Shown: piece after piece, positions 31,642-42,909 of the stretch
Numbering within the stretch: the stretch's first letter is position 1
How the letters are laid out: every line of letters starts with the position of its first letter
DNA from: Brachypterus glaber
Taxonomy: Eukaryota > Arthropoda > Insecta > Coleoptera > Kateretidae
NCBI GenBank assembly: GCA_958510825.1
Contig: OY294047.1
Span: forward strand, 5,456,001 to 5,520,000
Reading direction: 5' to 3'
Length of the DNA stretch: 64,000 nucleotides
Notes under the pieces: generated by a model
What the model saw: only the letters and a program-made list of their open reading frames with translations
Databases searched by the model: none
What the model was told of the DNA's origin: nothing
Position numbers and translations under genes: made by a program

Positions 31642-33088
31642 CTAAAACATAATGGTGAATAGATTGCGTTCACGTTAATCCACATACTTTTGGACCAACC
31701 ATTTTTGATTTTGGGAAAAAAGCTTAAATTGTAATAAAATTTATTTAATGTTGAATTAAACAACATGTACTACATAAATGTACGAAATAAATAGTTATTT
31801 TCTTAAGTAGTGTATTAAGTGGATAAAATCACTTAATACACGAGTTGAGAATTTAATTTTATCCAACACCTTTTATTTTTAAATAAAAATCTAGAATTTT
31901 GCGAAAAATTATGTCAAAAATATTAAGATTAAGTTTTCTTAATACTAAGATAATAGGTAGCCATGGCCTAAGTATGCCTATTAAAAATAAACAATTGCTA
32001 GTTTTACATTTCTTACAAACGTCAAAATGGACGCGGTGATGACAGAATTTTTAATAAAAACAGTATTTTATTCAAAAACTAAAGAATAATTTGGGGTTTT
32101 CTTTAATTTTTATGGTTTAGTTAACGAGCTTCTATTTATATAATACTTAATTAATAGGGTATGTAACTAATTTTGGGTGAGATCAAAAGCTGTACGTAAA
32201 AGAGTGGGTGAAAAATTTTTTAGTCACTAGTGGAAAAAAACTCACTTTTGACATTTAAAATAGTGCTCAAAACAAGTGTTTCTGTGAAGGTGTTGGATAA
32301 AAATATTTAAAACTAAAATTTAAAATGAAATTGTAGTTTAAAATATGAATTTTTTCCTAAGCGCTTTTTCCTATCCCTCCTATTTCTATAATATTTTTTA
32401 TTATAGAAATATTAGTGTAAAATTTGTTTTTTTTATTATCCATTTTAAAATTTTTCATTTATACAGGGTTATAAAGAAATAAGCAATTACAATAGAAAAT
32501 AAACATGCATATTTAAATATGGCGATTATGTAGTAGTAGATTATAGGTCGACTCGGAAAATAATACTTTTTCGAGACCATTTATAGGTCGAGGCGAAGTA
32601 CCATTTTCCGAGAGACATGTATACTATTTTATTCGCAACTGTATTTATTTAAAGATTAAGTACTATTTTTTTTTTTTTTAAACCTAGATGTTCGAATTCA
32701 AATGAAGAATATAATACTATAATATTTTGTTTTTCAGTTCTTTTCATATTTACCACAAATCGTTTTCCTGCATTACACAGGAAAAGCACAATCATATAAA
32801 ACTGAAGTTTCACATATGCGCAACCCAAAAAAAACAACCACAAAAAGCATTTGTTGATAGCTCACAAGGCATATATTAGTTTTTATCGACGTACTTTGGT
32901 GTTTATCATGATAATCGGTGGCACCATCTAGCGGAAATTAATGATTTATAATGTAGACCAGTAATAATTAGGTTACTAGTCTCTATTTTTCATTACAGCT
33001 CAGGTCCAGGCATGGAAAACAGTGATACAAGAATACAAGAAATCACGCACTTCCCAAACTTTATTCATACAAGTAATGTATGTATTAC

Positions 33089-33095
<7 letters not shown>
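31642..33095. other. Intron, no gene seen
   Basis: AT-rich. At 32,520-32,632 a short GC-richer dyad (TATAGGTCGACTCGG...CCGAGAGACATG) resembles the cores at other sites. Confidence 0.4.

Positions 33096-33139
<44 letters not shown>
33096..33139. repeat. (TA)n microsatellite
   Basis: About 22 uninterrupted TA units. A similar run is at 37,786-37,814. Confidence 0.95.
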
Positions 33140-33141
<2 letters not shown>

Positions 33142-33612
33142 GAAACTTAAAGTTCTTTTTACCATAAAGTATTTTTTATGGGTAGATATTACTTCAATAA
33201 CTACTTAAAAGTTCTCTTACTTATTAGTCATACACATAAAGTTCCAAAACAGTGGCCGGAACCTACGTTAAAATAATAGTTACTATAAAGTTAGAATTTA
33301 GTAACTTCTTATTGTGACGCCGACTAACCTGTTGGAACTGAAATGTTATTATCACTTGTTAATACTTTTATTAGTAATTTTGTGGAACTATAATATTCAT
33401 ATTGGTAAGGTAAGTAATAAAAGTAATGTTTTAGGTAGTAATTACTCGTTATTACTAATCTGCAACATTTATATTTTATAGTATTTAACACAATACAGTC
33501 AGATTTAAGTAATGTCAACCCATGAATGGTAACAATTCCAGCTATTTAGTTAGCAACTACAAAAATGCTAGCTAAAAACTAAAAATATGGTGTTTTATAA
33601 TCCTTTATGAAT

Positions 33613-33863
33613 TTATTCTTGTCGTATAACATTAACTATTTGGTTCCTTAAATTTCTTAAATGAAAACTCCTATTGTGATGATTATGTTGTTTATAAACG
33701 TGGATATTTCCTCCAGTTGTGACGATTCTTGACAAACATTTTGTTCTGTAATAGGACGTGCACCTCCATTTTGTACTGTTAACCTCTCGGGAATAAATTG
33801 CGTAATCGTTATTTTCAAAGATTATTTTTGGGTTTTTCTTTGCTACTTCGAAATATATTATGC
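33613..33863 (-). CDS. mod(mdg4): FLY-13: alternative terminal FLYWCH exon, mod(mdg4)-like
   Basis: Two tandem AGs occur (TTTTAGTAAAAG); the second, at 33,864-33,865, gives the family phase and the start G-I-I-Y-F-E-V-A-K-K-N-P-K. It encodes 83 residues with P12, F16, Y21, W33, C35, C43 and H60-N-H62. Use of the first AG would add TAAAAG, which puts a non-family start in the same frame. Very similar at its start to FLY-15 (EVAKKNP). Tail QIVNVIRQE. Confidence 0.88.
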
Positions 33864-33865
33864 CT

Positions 33866-34667
33866 TTTACTAAAAACATTTTATAGTTATTTCTTTTAAT
33901 CAAATTATAAAAACGCAAAACATAAAATACATAAAAACCAACAGATTCCGATAACATTTTGTTAATGCATTTTATTTCTCTAAAAAAAAGTCCACATTGG
34001 TACCTGGACTGTCACAAAGTAGCATTTCTTTGCACTCTTCTGCTTTCCAAATGTAAATTTTTTAAAATGGAAAAAAAATATTTTGAAAATTAGCAAAAAA
34101 AAAACAGTATAATAGTTATTTATGGTACTAGTGTGTAAAGTAAGATATTGCCCATGAGAAAATTAACCTGCAAGGAGTCAGCCAAGCAGGTTAATTTTCG
34201 AGAGGGCAATATCGGTTTACCCATGAGTGCCATACAAGGTTTTATCCAATAAATAGCTTAGAAATTCATATTTTTATTAAAATTTTTAACGACAGTTACA
34301 AGAAAATAATTTGACAAGTGACAGTTGAGTGGGTAAAATAAATAATTATCCACTCAATAAAGTAAAAGCCACGCGGGGGTTATTATTGAGTTTATCTATT
34401 TAAAATAAAGCTGGTAATTGTCTGATTATCTGTATGTATTGGATAAAATGTTTTATACTGTTCAGTAATGAGTTGTAGCCTATGCCTATGACTTGCAGGG
34501 TGAACCTAAAAAAAAAATCAGGAATTTTGAAAAAGGAATAGGAATACTTTTTTTTTTGTTTTTCTCTATGAATCTGTAATATAATTAATAACAAATAAAT
34601 AATTAAATAAAGAGCAAGAGAGCTTATGCTACTTAAAACATTTTGTTGGCGACAGAAATTCACACAA
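33866..34667. repeat. Intron with dispersed repeat fragments
   Basis: 34,145-34,230 (CCCATGAGAAAATTAACCTG...GAGGGCAATATC) matches 42,968-43,032; 34,248-34,450 matches 500-640 and 20,690-20,780. Confidence 0.5.
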
Positions 34668-35455
34668 AAAAAAAAGGTTATCTTGGCAGAAGATAGTAAA
34701 TTATCTTAGATTTATATTATCTTAAATCGAGGTAATAATCTTCTTTTAAGATCATGTATCCTCGGTTTAAGATTATCTGTGACTTTGGTTTCCTTTAATT
34801 ATTCTTTTGGTAGAAAAATCCTTGTGTCAAGGAATCAATCTTGACTCAAAGCCCCTGTTGTCTTACGGTAAAGAGTTTTCCGGCCTCATCCCACGTACAG
34901 TAGACTCGCCCGTTGTTATTGTTGGCTGGTAGACAATTTGCGCAGCAGTTCAAGATATGCGCGGGAGAGAAGTTAGGTTTGTTTTTTTTTTTTGCCGTCA
35001 GTTGTCTTTAAAGGTGTATCATTGTTTTTATCTACTTTAAAATGGACGAATTTGTATCTGTTACCCTCAGACGATGGGGATTTTCAAATTTACTTAAAAA
35101 ATTCACAAGTAGCTTTAAATAAATTATACCTATAATCTCAAATCAAGATTATAATTCTCTTCATTCAAGATTATATTATCCTTAACCAAGACTTGGTGTA
35201 AGATAATATGATTTTGGATAAAGATAATATGACCTTGAATCAAGATAATTACATACTTGGTTTAAGATAATATGATATTAAATTAATGGTTTAAGTGGCT
35301 TTGATTTAAGGAAATGTTCTTAAATCTAGGACCTTAAATGCCAAGATCACGGCGGACTTGATCCAAGACAGTCATGGCGTTGACCATATCGAAAGTCATG
35401 GCGGCCTTGGTTCAAGATCGTTTTGCTTTGATTCAAGATATCCTTTTTTTCTCTG
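34668..35455. mobile_element. Element M with AAGATAATATGA repeats
   Basis: Inverted ends AAAAAAAAGGTTATCTTGGC and TTCAAGATATCCTTTTTTTC enclose many CTTGATTCAAGAT/AAGATAATATGA motifs. Similar in design to the 44.1-kb palindrome. 34,860-35,050 is GC-richer and not repeat-like. Confidence 0.55.
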
Positions 35456-35984
35456 CACTAAACGCGTTAAGTGGCAGATTTCTTCGAAAATATATATAGT
35501 TGAGTAAATTGAGGGGTACAGTTGGAAAATTGGGTGGTAAATTGGGTCAGGGGTAAAGCTTTTTTTTTGAGTTGGGAAAATTAAAGTAGAGTTGGAATAT
35601 AAACAGAAATGTGGGTCCTGTAATAAATCATTTTAAAGCTTATGAAATTCTCTATTTAACAATATATTTTTTATTTTATTTGGGGGGTTTAAAGTATTTT
35701 CGTCAAAATTTCTTTAAAAAAATGTGTATTTCAATACTTTTAATTTTAGAATTCTAAAATATAAAAGTAAAAATCACACAATTATTGAAAAATTAATTAT
35801 TTTATGTTGCAAAAATTTAAATTATACTTAAACAAATTTTAATTTATATAAAAATTCACAAAAAAATCTTAAAAAATGTAATTTTATTATTCTTTCAATA
35901 AGTAACATATAACATAAAATATAAACATATAACATTTAAAAATAAAATAAAATAAAAGCAAATACAAAATAAAACCGTGGCTCT

Positions 35985-36971
35985 TCAAAGATGTTCGTAA
36001 AATAATATGTAGGCATCTGCTGTTACGATTGAATTTTTTGAAACAGAAGAGACCCTATAGTCGTCGTATATATGCCACCTGTGACTATACGGATGCTTAC
36101 AAAAGGCGGTATAGTGTCCGCTATACATGTTACCATTATGATTGGAAATGGCGTACAAGTTATAACTGCAGGGTGCGTCGGACTCTGCGGCATAACTGCT
36201 CATATCTAAACCTTCCAGAGGGAAGTCTACCATAACGCTGAGTTTTCTTTGAAACTGTTCCGTCGAGGAGAAGCGTTTGAGGTGGATTACTAGAATTTTC
36301 GGGAATTTTTGAATTGTAAAGGATATTGTGCATTTTCGGCGATCTTTGCATTTTGAACATGTAGGTTTTTCATCATCGTCCAACGTTTCTTCCCGCATTG
36401 AAACTTCCAAACATTGCGACAACCTTAATTGACCGGTCCGTTGTGGAAGTGAAAGAGAAAGATCCCAGAACGGGTCAAAGGAGACGGAACAATGACCGCA
36501 ATGAGTGCACTTGACAGTGGTTTTCAGTTGGCCGACGAAGAGGTCCAAAATGCGAGAGTCGTCCATCCGGAGGTAACTGGACCATGAAGCTGCAGATTTT
36601 TCGTTATCATTTAATTTTTCGACTATCTCGGCCAAAGTAGGTTTAGATTTTTCCGTGACCCTGTTGACGTCTTCGTGAAGTCCCTCCAAAAGATACCGCA
36701 AAAATTCTTGTGCGTCCTGTTGTGCGTATCCCATAAATCGGGGGGCGAAATGCTGGATTTGGTTCTTTAGGGAAATCGTGTTCACTATCCGGTCAGACGA
36801 ATCTTCCGACCACAGCTCTTTTATCACCTCGGAAAACGCCTTAATTAAAGCTCCACGCATAGTAGAAATATTAGTATTGATGTCCCGAACATAAATGTCC
36901 TTCTTCAGGTATTCCATCAAAAGTTTTGTGTTTGAAAGGCATTGAATCACCGAGTTCATAAAGCAGGTATT
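35985..36971 (-). CDS. Usp2: USP2-like ubiquitin-specific protease, 5'-truncated intronless copy
   Basis: About 329 residues of USP catalytic domain without introns. The Cys box NTCFMNSVIQCLSNT begins at 36,971; the QQDAQEFLRYLLEGL motif, two CxxC zinc sites (CTHCG, CSKCK), KFPKILVIHLKRF, the His box YSGHYTAFC and DAYILFYE follow in order, closest to USP2/USP21. The upstream GLRNLG half of the Cys box is absent: the frame runs into an AT-rich stretch with no good acceptor, though it stays open to 37,052. It looks like a 5'-truncated retrocopy whose coding part is intact. It removes ubiquitin in the parent family; whether this copy is expressed is unknown. It could also be a terminal exon of a multi-exon gene. 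Confidence 0.72.
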   Translation of the reverse strand, partial: NTCFMNSVIQCLSNTKLLMEYLKKDIYVRDINTNISTMRGALIKAFSEVIKELWSEDSSDRIVNTISLKNQIQHFAPRFMGYAQQDAQEFLRYLLEGLHEDVNRVTEKSKPTLAEIVEKLNDNEKSAASWSSYLRMDDSRILDLFVGQLKTTVKCTHCGHCSVSFDPFWDLSLSLPQRTGQLRLSQCLEVSMREETLDDDEKPTCSKCKDRRKCTISFTIQKFPKILVIHLKRFSSTEQFQRKLSVMVDFPLEGLDMSSYAAESDAPCSYNLYAISNHNGNMYSGHYTAFCKHPYSHRWHIYDDYRVSSVSKNSIVTADAYILFYEHL

Positions 36972-37074
36972 TTTTAGTAAAAAAAATATAAAAATTAAAA
37001 CCTTAATAAAAAGTTTAAAAAGAAATAAAAAAATATAGGTTTCATTAAGCATCTTTATATGTACAATAACTGGT

Positions 37075-37411
37075 CACTGCCACCTGAGGAAACACAAGCA
37101 TACCATCCGTGTGTATAGGGACGAGCCAATATGCAGGCTGAGGAGGCGGAAACAGCCTCTCATGTTCTTCTTGACTTTATGGCTCTACATCGGTGGAGAC
37201 GCCGGCAACCTGGCAATGGTAACCCAGAAGTCATGTTCTCCAACGCAAATCTAGTAAAAAGCCTAGTAAGCCCGATAAAGGAAACGAATCTGTTCGACTA
37301 GAATGAGACCCAAGGACAACACAATAGGCACACAGGGGGCCGCAGTGTTAGAGGTACGAACCCTCATCTTGTCTCTCTTCAATCAATCAATCAATTAATC
37401 AATCAATCATC
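37075..37411 (+). mobile_element. 3' end of a non-LTR retrotransposon with (CAAT)n tail
   Basis: The plus strand contains a degenerate EEAETASHVLLDF motif typical of the C-terminal zinc region of ORF2, followed by a GC-richer 3' UTR and an (AATC)n tail at 37,379-37,411. It is frameshifted and short. It lies between the USP2-like copy and FLY-12. Confidence 0.65.
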
Positions 37412-37450
37412 TTTATGGATAAATAAATAAATAAAATAATAAATATATAT

Positions 37451-37707
37451 TTATTCTCTTCGAAATACATTAACAATATGATTTTCTAATAAAACATGCC
37501 CTGTAGTTTTGTTGGCATGGTTATGGAACTTGTGCAAATAAATACAGTTTCCATTTACTGGAACAATTATTCTTGCTAGACACTTGGACCTAAAATACGA
37601 CGAACATCTCCATTTATTTTTCTTCGGGTGTCTATAATATAGCGTAAAATCATTATGTCGAAATATTAGTTTGGGATTTTTTCGGCCTACATCATACGAT
37701 AGTATAT
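37451..37707 (-). CDS. mod(mdg4): FLY-12: alternative terminal FLYWCH exon, mod(mdg4)-like
   Basis: Acceptor TTTCAG at 37,708-37,709; AT completes an Asp and the exon reads D-I-L-S-Y-D-V-G-R-K-N-P-K, 85 residues ending in VNVFRRE. P12, F16, F21, W33, C35, C43 and H62-N-H64 are the core. The loop between second Cys and His is longer and contains an extra Cys (NGNCIYLHKF). There is no Met near the start. A truncated non-LTR retrotransposon ends in a CAAT repeat 40 bases downstream. Confidence 0.87.
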
Positions 37708-37779
37708 CTGAAATAAATATGCTCTAGTTAAACTTTTTTTTATTAAAATTAGAGTAAAATCTATAATTTATTTGAGGCG

Positions 37780-37819
<40 letters not shown>

Positions 37820-38255
37820 GCCCTTTCGCTCCAGCCGGTTTTTCAAAGTACATGTCCCCACACCAGATTAAAATGTATATGGAAAATCCCGTAAACAAAT
37901 AACCAACTGTGGATATTGCAGCATATTTTGCTATACCTACAAATATCCATAAGTGGATACAATGGAGTTGAAGGGGTTAATACTATTATTAATTTGAGCC
38001 TCAATGATTATTTATATCGATAAAAAAACTAAAACAGAAAATAAAAAATTGAAATTGTCTTCAGGCGCACCTGATTTGATTGATTTTGATTGATAAAACC
38101 AAATATTGCACAAATTCTTTCAAAAACTAATAATTTTCTTTGAAAACGATTTATCAAGAATTTCATTAAAAATTCTACATTTAGTCAAAATTTTTAAACT
38201 AGCGCGAAACCCGCAAGACGCGGTCTAAATTGTTAAATCTTCACTCACGTGGAAA

Positions 38256-38972
38256 ATATAGTATTTTTTTTACTACCAGTACAATTAATTAGCTATTTAT
38301 TTATTTATTTTACTAAAATTTAATAAAAAAGCTTATGAATTTAAAATACCAACCTGGCCGTTCGCGGCCATTAAAAAAACAAATGAATAACTTGACATTT
38401 CCGGCAGAAATTTTCTGGTGATCTGCTGAAATTATTAAGTTAGAAAGTGTTTCCGTGTTAAGTGTAATAAAATATATAAAAATGAAAAGTGAAATGCAAA
38501 GTGATGATTCTGGTACTCCCCCAGAAATAAGATGACAGGCGAAAACTGTGAGGGAGAATCTATTGCCTCAAAAATAAATATATGGGGGTTGTACCTCTAG
38601 TAATCTATGATCCTTAAGGTAATATATGGGTTGTATAATCTATGGTTGAATACGATGGACCAATGATTTTCACTTTTTGATGTGTTTTTTGTAAAACATG
38701 TTTTATAGGTACTAATTTAGTTAATATTTTTTAATTTATCATGGAATAAATAAATTTGGTGCCTAAAGACACTTGTAAATAGCAATTTGATTTAATAATT
38801 AAGTGAAACTTCAGATGCCCAAATAGCTGAATAAAAATTCATTATTAACCATGGTGCAATTTCATTATTTTTAGAACCTCTGACGACATAGGTAGATAAA
38901 TAATATTTCTACCAATGAAAAGAACAGTAATAAAGATGTGGTTTTAGGCTGGTGGTGAAAAAACAATCTTAT
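38256..38972. mobile_element. Inverted-repeat element N, copy 2
   Basis: TTTTTTTACTACCAGTACAATTAA at one end and GGTTTTAGGCTGGTGGTGAAAAAA at the other. The end next to FLY-11 lies 20 bases from that exon's stop. Confidence 0.7.
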
Positions 38973-38992
38973 ATATTTCTACGTTTATTTAA

Positions 38993-39261
38993 CTAATAAA
39001 TAGATCTAAAAATATTTACAATAGCTTTTGTAGGTGTTAATTTTTCCAAATTTAATTTTCTCATTATATGATTATGATGTCCATAAATAAAAGCTTGACC
39101 AGTAGCCGTGGTAATTCTGCATGGGCATTTATGTTTATTATATTGCGCACATCTCCAACGCGTTTGAGAGTTAATATTATTTTTTCGTAGAAAATAATCG
39201 TAGCCTTCAAATACTAGTTTGGGATTTACATTCTTTTGGGAAGCACAAAAATAGAGAACTC
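38993..39261 (-). CDS. mod(mdg4): FLY-11: alternative terminal FLYWCH exon, mod(mdg4)-like
   Basis: Acceptor TTTTAG at 39,262-39,263; reads G-V-L-Y-F-C-A-S-Q-K-N-V-N-P-K and runs 89 residues to TAG. P14, F18, Y23, W36, C38, C46, C48 and H63-N-H65 are in place. It has no Met near the start and is not found by Met-initiated ORF searches. An AATAAA signal on the minus strand lies only 3 bases after the stop (38,984-38,989), and an inverted-repeat element (38,256-38,972) begins just beyond it, so the 3' UTR is either very short or transposon-derived. Confidence 0.88.
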
Positions 39262-39388
39262 CTAAAATATATAAATATATGCATATTGTTTTTCTTTTTA
39301 ATTTATAATCCTATTATGCATACAAATAAAATCCTTAGCTTTATACATTCATGCAAATTTTTTACAAGGTTTCAATGTATTATGGGAG

Positions 39389-39625
39389 GATTGGTGTAGT
39401 AGACTACCGCGTCGTACTTGACGAGTTTACTACCCAAAATAGTGTGAGTTCGATTCTTACCGGCGACGATTTGGAATATTTCAGTTAATTAATAATTGAA
39501 ATTTGGCGAAGGCATAAGTGAAGCCCTCTACTACTAGCCCACACAAGTCCTGGACTTAGGGGATGCCTTATTAAGTAGAATAGTACGAGGTTAAACAAAA
39601 ATGTAAAAAAATGTAATGTAATAGA
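39389..39625 (+). repeat. tRNA-derived SINE
   Basis: The head resembles a tRNA with pol III boxes: TTGGTGTAGTAGACTACC as the A box and GAGTTCGATTCTTACC as the B box, about 45 bases apart, followed by a tRNA-unrelated body (GGCATAAGTGAAGCCC) and an AT-rich end. It does not fold as a functional tRNA. Confidence 0.7.
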
Positions 39626-40804
39626 GAGCACCAGGGCATTTTTTTAAGAAAATGTGCTAGGAGTGCCAAAACTACACACATTTTTAATGATTTAATATAA
39701 AAAAGTTTTCTTTTGCAAACAGTTAGCTGACTAGGTACCTTATACTCTCATTCCAAATTTAGTGTGATTATCTTTATTTGCTGCAACTTTTTAACAAATA
39801 AATATCTTTATTTTCTATAACTTTTTCACAAATTAAGATAACCACTTTAAATTTGAAATGGGTACCTTATTCACGGTGGTTTTTTGCAAATTTAACCTTT
39901 TTGTTTCCGACCCCTGATTTTTTTTCATAAATTGATTAAACACACCATAAGAAGCAATTTAGGAAAATATAAAAAAAAACGACCGGATCGATCGTTTTTT
40001 TACGTTTTTTCTAATTTATTGTACTATGTTCATAGGACGTGCCTGTAGAGCAGTAAAAAGAAATATATATTTTATATATAGTAGTAAAATTATTATTTAT
40101 AGTCACTACATTAAAAAAAGCCGTATCTCCAATGCCAAAGGTCATATAAATTATTGTTTTAGGGTTAAGTCGAGCGAAATTTCCAAAAATACCATGTTGG
40201 GGGTGAAGTTGTTTTTTTTTTTTTTTCAGCCAAATTATTCATCGGAGGTTAAAAATGGTTATAAGCAAACTTGTAGCTCTTGACATTCTCTATAAGTTTT
40301 ATACATTGTGCATTTTCACAAGTATTTTGCTGCGGTTACAGTGGGCGCTGAAAGTCGAGTTGCGCCCTCTGAAACCATACCAAAGTACCTGAAAATTTAT
40401 AATATATGAATATCAAGAGCTACAAGTTTTCCCACTTTTATCGTCCGGTGAATATTTTGGCTGAAAAATGAAAAAAAAAACAATTTCATCTCAACATGGC
40501 TATTTTTAAATTAACTCGATTGTAATTAATATATTAAAAAAATGATCCAAACAAAAATTGTTGGAAATTTCCTTCTTTACTAAATTGGTTATATTCATTT
40601 TTATCTTAATATGCATATTAAGCAAGTCACCCCCAAAATTCAAGATAGCGGACATCCCTTAAGCAAATCACCCGATGTGAACCAACAGGAGTGTTCTGTT
40701 ACCATCCACTACTACCCTTTAAAATATCAGCCCGTGTACATTTATTATTGACTGGACTATATTGTTTGTTAGTAAGTTAAAACTGATAATAAATCTGAGA
40801 AATT
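39626..40804. repeat. Repeat P, copy 1, and flanks
   Basis: From about 40,190 to 40,750 the sequence (GAAAGTCGAGTTGCGCCCTC; AGATAGCGGACATCCCTTAAG; CCACTACTACCCTTTAAAATATC) matches 55,056-55,530. 39,626-40,190 holds nothing recognisable. Confidence 0.6.
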
Positions 40805-41073
40805 TTAAAGCTTAAAAGCTCTTGAAATGTTAACAATAGTTTGGGATGTCTTTATATATTGTAAATCACGTGGCCTTGAATGATTATGCAACCCATAAAT
40901 CACAGCATTTGCTCCTGCTGTGGTGGCAATTCTGCATGGACATCTACATTTCCAATACATAGAACATTTCCAATCGGTTTTTTTCAAACCTTTTTCTTTT
41001 AATCGAAAATCAAAACCATCATATACTAGTTTTGGATTTACGTTCTTTTTTGAAGCACAGAAGTAAAAGATTC
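40805..41073 (-). CDS. mod(mdg4): FLY-10: alternative terminal FLYWCH exon, mod(mdg4)-like
   Basis: Acceptor TTTCAG at 41,074-41,075; starts G-I-F-Y-F-C-A-S-K-K-N-V-N-P-K, 89 residues. P14, F23, W35, C37, C45, C47 and H63-N-H65 are present, with one extra Cys at 43 (WKCRCPC). The start is nearly identical to FLY-11 (CAS-x-KNVNPKLV), so the two are a duplicate pair. The tail ends IVNISRAFKL. The Met in mid-exon is not an initiator. Confidence 0.9.
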
Positions 41074-41739
41074 CTGAAAATAAATTTATTGAAATAACAA
41101 TTTTTTATTTAGGAAACTTTGGGTAAAGCTACTTCCTCGAGTTTAGAGATATACTAAATATTTTCTGGTCCTGACTTTTAACTAAATACATATTAACAAA
41201 TAGATTTATAGTTAACTAGTTTAATTTATAGTGCGAGAGCCCAGGCACAGAAATTTTTTTTATTACCTCACCGTTGAGACTTTGTAAATATGTTCTTTAT
41301 GTCCAGCCAAACAACTTCTTACATTAGAAAATTCTAGAGAGGCGTTTTTTTTTTGGGACCAACCCTTAACTTTAGGGCGTTCGACAACGATATTGTCCGA
41401 AAATTTTTGTCGGACAAGGTTACCACTTGATTTTAAATATTTTTATTAAACGATCCTAAAAAAATAAGCTCTGAATTGATAAATCTTATGACGTCATAAC
41501 TTTACCATGTTAGGTAAGCGGGCTTCCGGACTATCAGGGAGTATATTTGAATTATAGATATGAACGAAAAAAAAAACGGTAAAAATTTAAGAAAATCCAG
41601 TTAATTCTCACAGAACTAGTTCTTACTGGTAAATGTTAAGCATCTCTCATATTCCTCCCACATTACTTAACCTTGATAGATGTATTTAGATAATAATTTC
41701 GCTATTTACGTTTAAATATTCCATCAATCTATTTTCTAA
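41074..41739. other. Intron, no gene seen
   Basis: AT-rich, no conserved frames or repeats recognised. Confidence 0.4.
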
Positions 41740-41757
41740 TCATCATACAGAGTGATA

Positions 41758-41801
41758 TTGGTAGACTGCAGTTTCGGGCTGCTGACCCTCTTCAGTACCA
41801 A
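41758..41801 (-). ncRNA. Type I hammerhead ribozyme, copy a
   Basis: On the minus strand: TTGGTA-CTGAAGA-GGGT-cagca... with GCCC-GAAA-CTGCAGTC-TACCAA. Helix I is TTGGTA/TACCAA (6 bp), helix II GGGT/GCCC with a G-T wobble, helix III the palindrome ACTGCAGT, and the cleavage base is C. All conserved core positions are present. Confidence 0.8.
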
Positions 41802-41873
41802 GAGTCAACTCTGCACGCTGATTAATGAATAAACTCAACAAATATTTTCTTAATCAGCGTGCAAAGTTGACTC

Positions 41874-41914
41874 TTGGTACTGAAGAGGGCCAGCAGCCCG
41901 AAACTGTCTACCAA
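41874..41914 (+). ncRNA. Type I hammerhead ribozyme, copy b
   Basis: TTGGTA-CTGAAGA-GGGC-cagca-GCCC-GAAA-CTGTC-TACCAA. Helices I and II are perfect. Helix III is shorter than in copies a and c (CTGTC in place of CTGCAGTC), leaving a minimal stem that may need dimerisation. Confidence 0.75.
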
Positions 41915-42223
41915 TATCACTCTGTACTATGAGAAAATAGACTAATTGAATATTTAAATAATATTTTTATATTTTTTTTTAATTAAAATTTTCTGTTCCT
42001 TAAAATTTACGTCTAACCACACATTTTAGTGGGTACTATGCTTGAGATATACAAATTGTTTTCAACTTGCTACCATTTTAAGTCTCCAGGATTAGGAGAA
42101 TAAATGAGTAGTTTTCTACATCTAGCAATAGATGGGGCGCAAGAGAACATCTATCTTATGACATTATTCATTTAGTGAATAACGTCAACAAATATTTTCT
42201 TAATCAGAGTGTAGAGTTGACTC

Positions 42224-42267
42224 TTGGTACTGAAGAGGGCCAGCAGCCCGAAACTGCAGTCTACCAA
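42224..42267 (+). ncRNA. Type I hammerhead ribozyme, copy c
   Basis: TTGGTA-CTGAAGA-GGGC-cagca-GCCC-GAAA-CTGCAGTC-TACCAA. It has all core nucleotides, perfect helices I (6 bp) and II (4 bp) and a self-complementary helix III. This is the cleanest of the motifs. It sits in a partial direct copy of the element at 41.74-41.94 kb (42,178-42,300). Confidence 0.82.
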
Positions 42268-42652
42268 TATTACTCTGTACCATGATTAGAAAATAGATTG
42301 ATGGAATATTTAAATAATATGTTTATAATTTTGTTTAAATTAAAAAATTCTGTTCCTTAAAATAGTTTACTTGCTCGAAAACTTTGAAGATCTCAGATTT
42401 TTAAAATTTATGGGACCATTGAACTTTTTCACTGTTAAATTCGTTTTAAACACAACAAATGCGTAAGAAAACGATGGGGTTAAGAGTAATTTGTACACAT
42501 TTTTATGTAACATTTATAACTTTATCCATATTTTTTTACTATATTTTCTTTTTGACAAATGTAAATACTGGAATGTATATTAGCATGAAATAAATAAATA
42601 ATTGTCCTTTTATTATTTTTTGTGGGCCTGTGTTAATTAAAAAAAAAATCTA

Positions 42653-42909
42653 CTATTTACATCTTGTCAAATTAACTACAACTTTTGTAGACTTTGAATA
42701 ATTTAATTTAATTTGTCTTTGGTGATTATGTTCTCCATATATCGCAGCGTTTCCTCCAGAAGTAGTGACAATCCTGCTGCCACATTTGTTTTTGTAGTAC
42801 ATACAACATTTCCAAGTTGTCCGATCGGATGATCTGTCTTTGAAAAAAAAGTCGTGGCCCTCAAATACAAGTTTTGGTCTGTTACGTCCAGGGCAAAAGT
42901 AAAATATTC
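42653..42909 (-). CDS. mod(mdg4): FLY-9: alternative terminal FLYWCH exon, mod(mdg4)-like
   Basis: Acceptor TTTTAG at 42,910-42,911; starts G-I-F-Y-F-C-P-G-R-N-R-P-K, 85 residues. P12, F16, F21, W33, C35, C43 and H61-N-H63 are the core; the accessory Cys two residues after the second ligand is Ser. The SGGNAAIYGEHNH segment matches FLY-7 and FLY-10, placing it in the same subgroup. The tail is VVVNLTRCK. The naive ORF extends into the intron as far as 42,973. Confidence 0.9.

Larger units (their letters stand above)
41740..41942. mobile_element. Inverted pair of hammerhead-bearing terminal repeats
   Basis: Two copies of a unit running from TACAGAGTGATATTGGTAGAC to GTCAACTCTGCACGCTGATTAA face each other around 41,830. 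A third copy in direct orientation is at 42,178-42,300. The layout mirrors the palindromic Penelope pair at 19.1 kb, but the sequence is a different family. No reverse transcriptase or endonuclease is nearby. Confidence 0.65.

Noticed and set aside
39392..39475. tRNA gene
   Set aside because: A- and B-box-like motifs are present but the acceptor and anticodon stems do not pair; fits a tRNA-derived SINE head.
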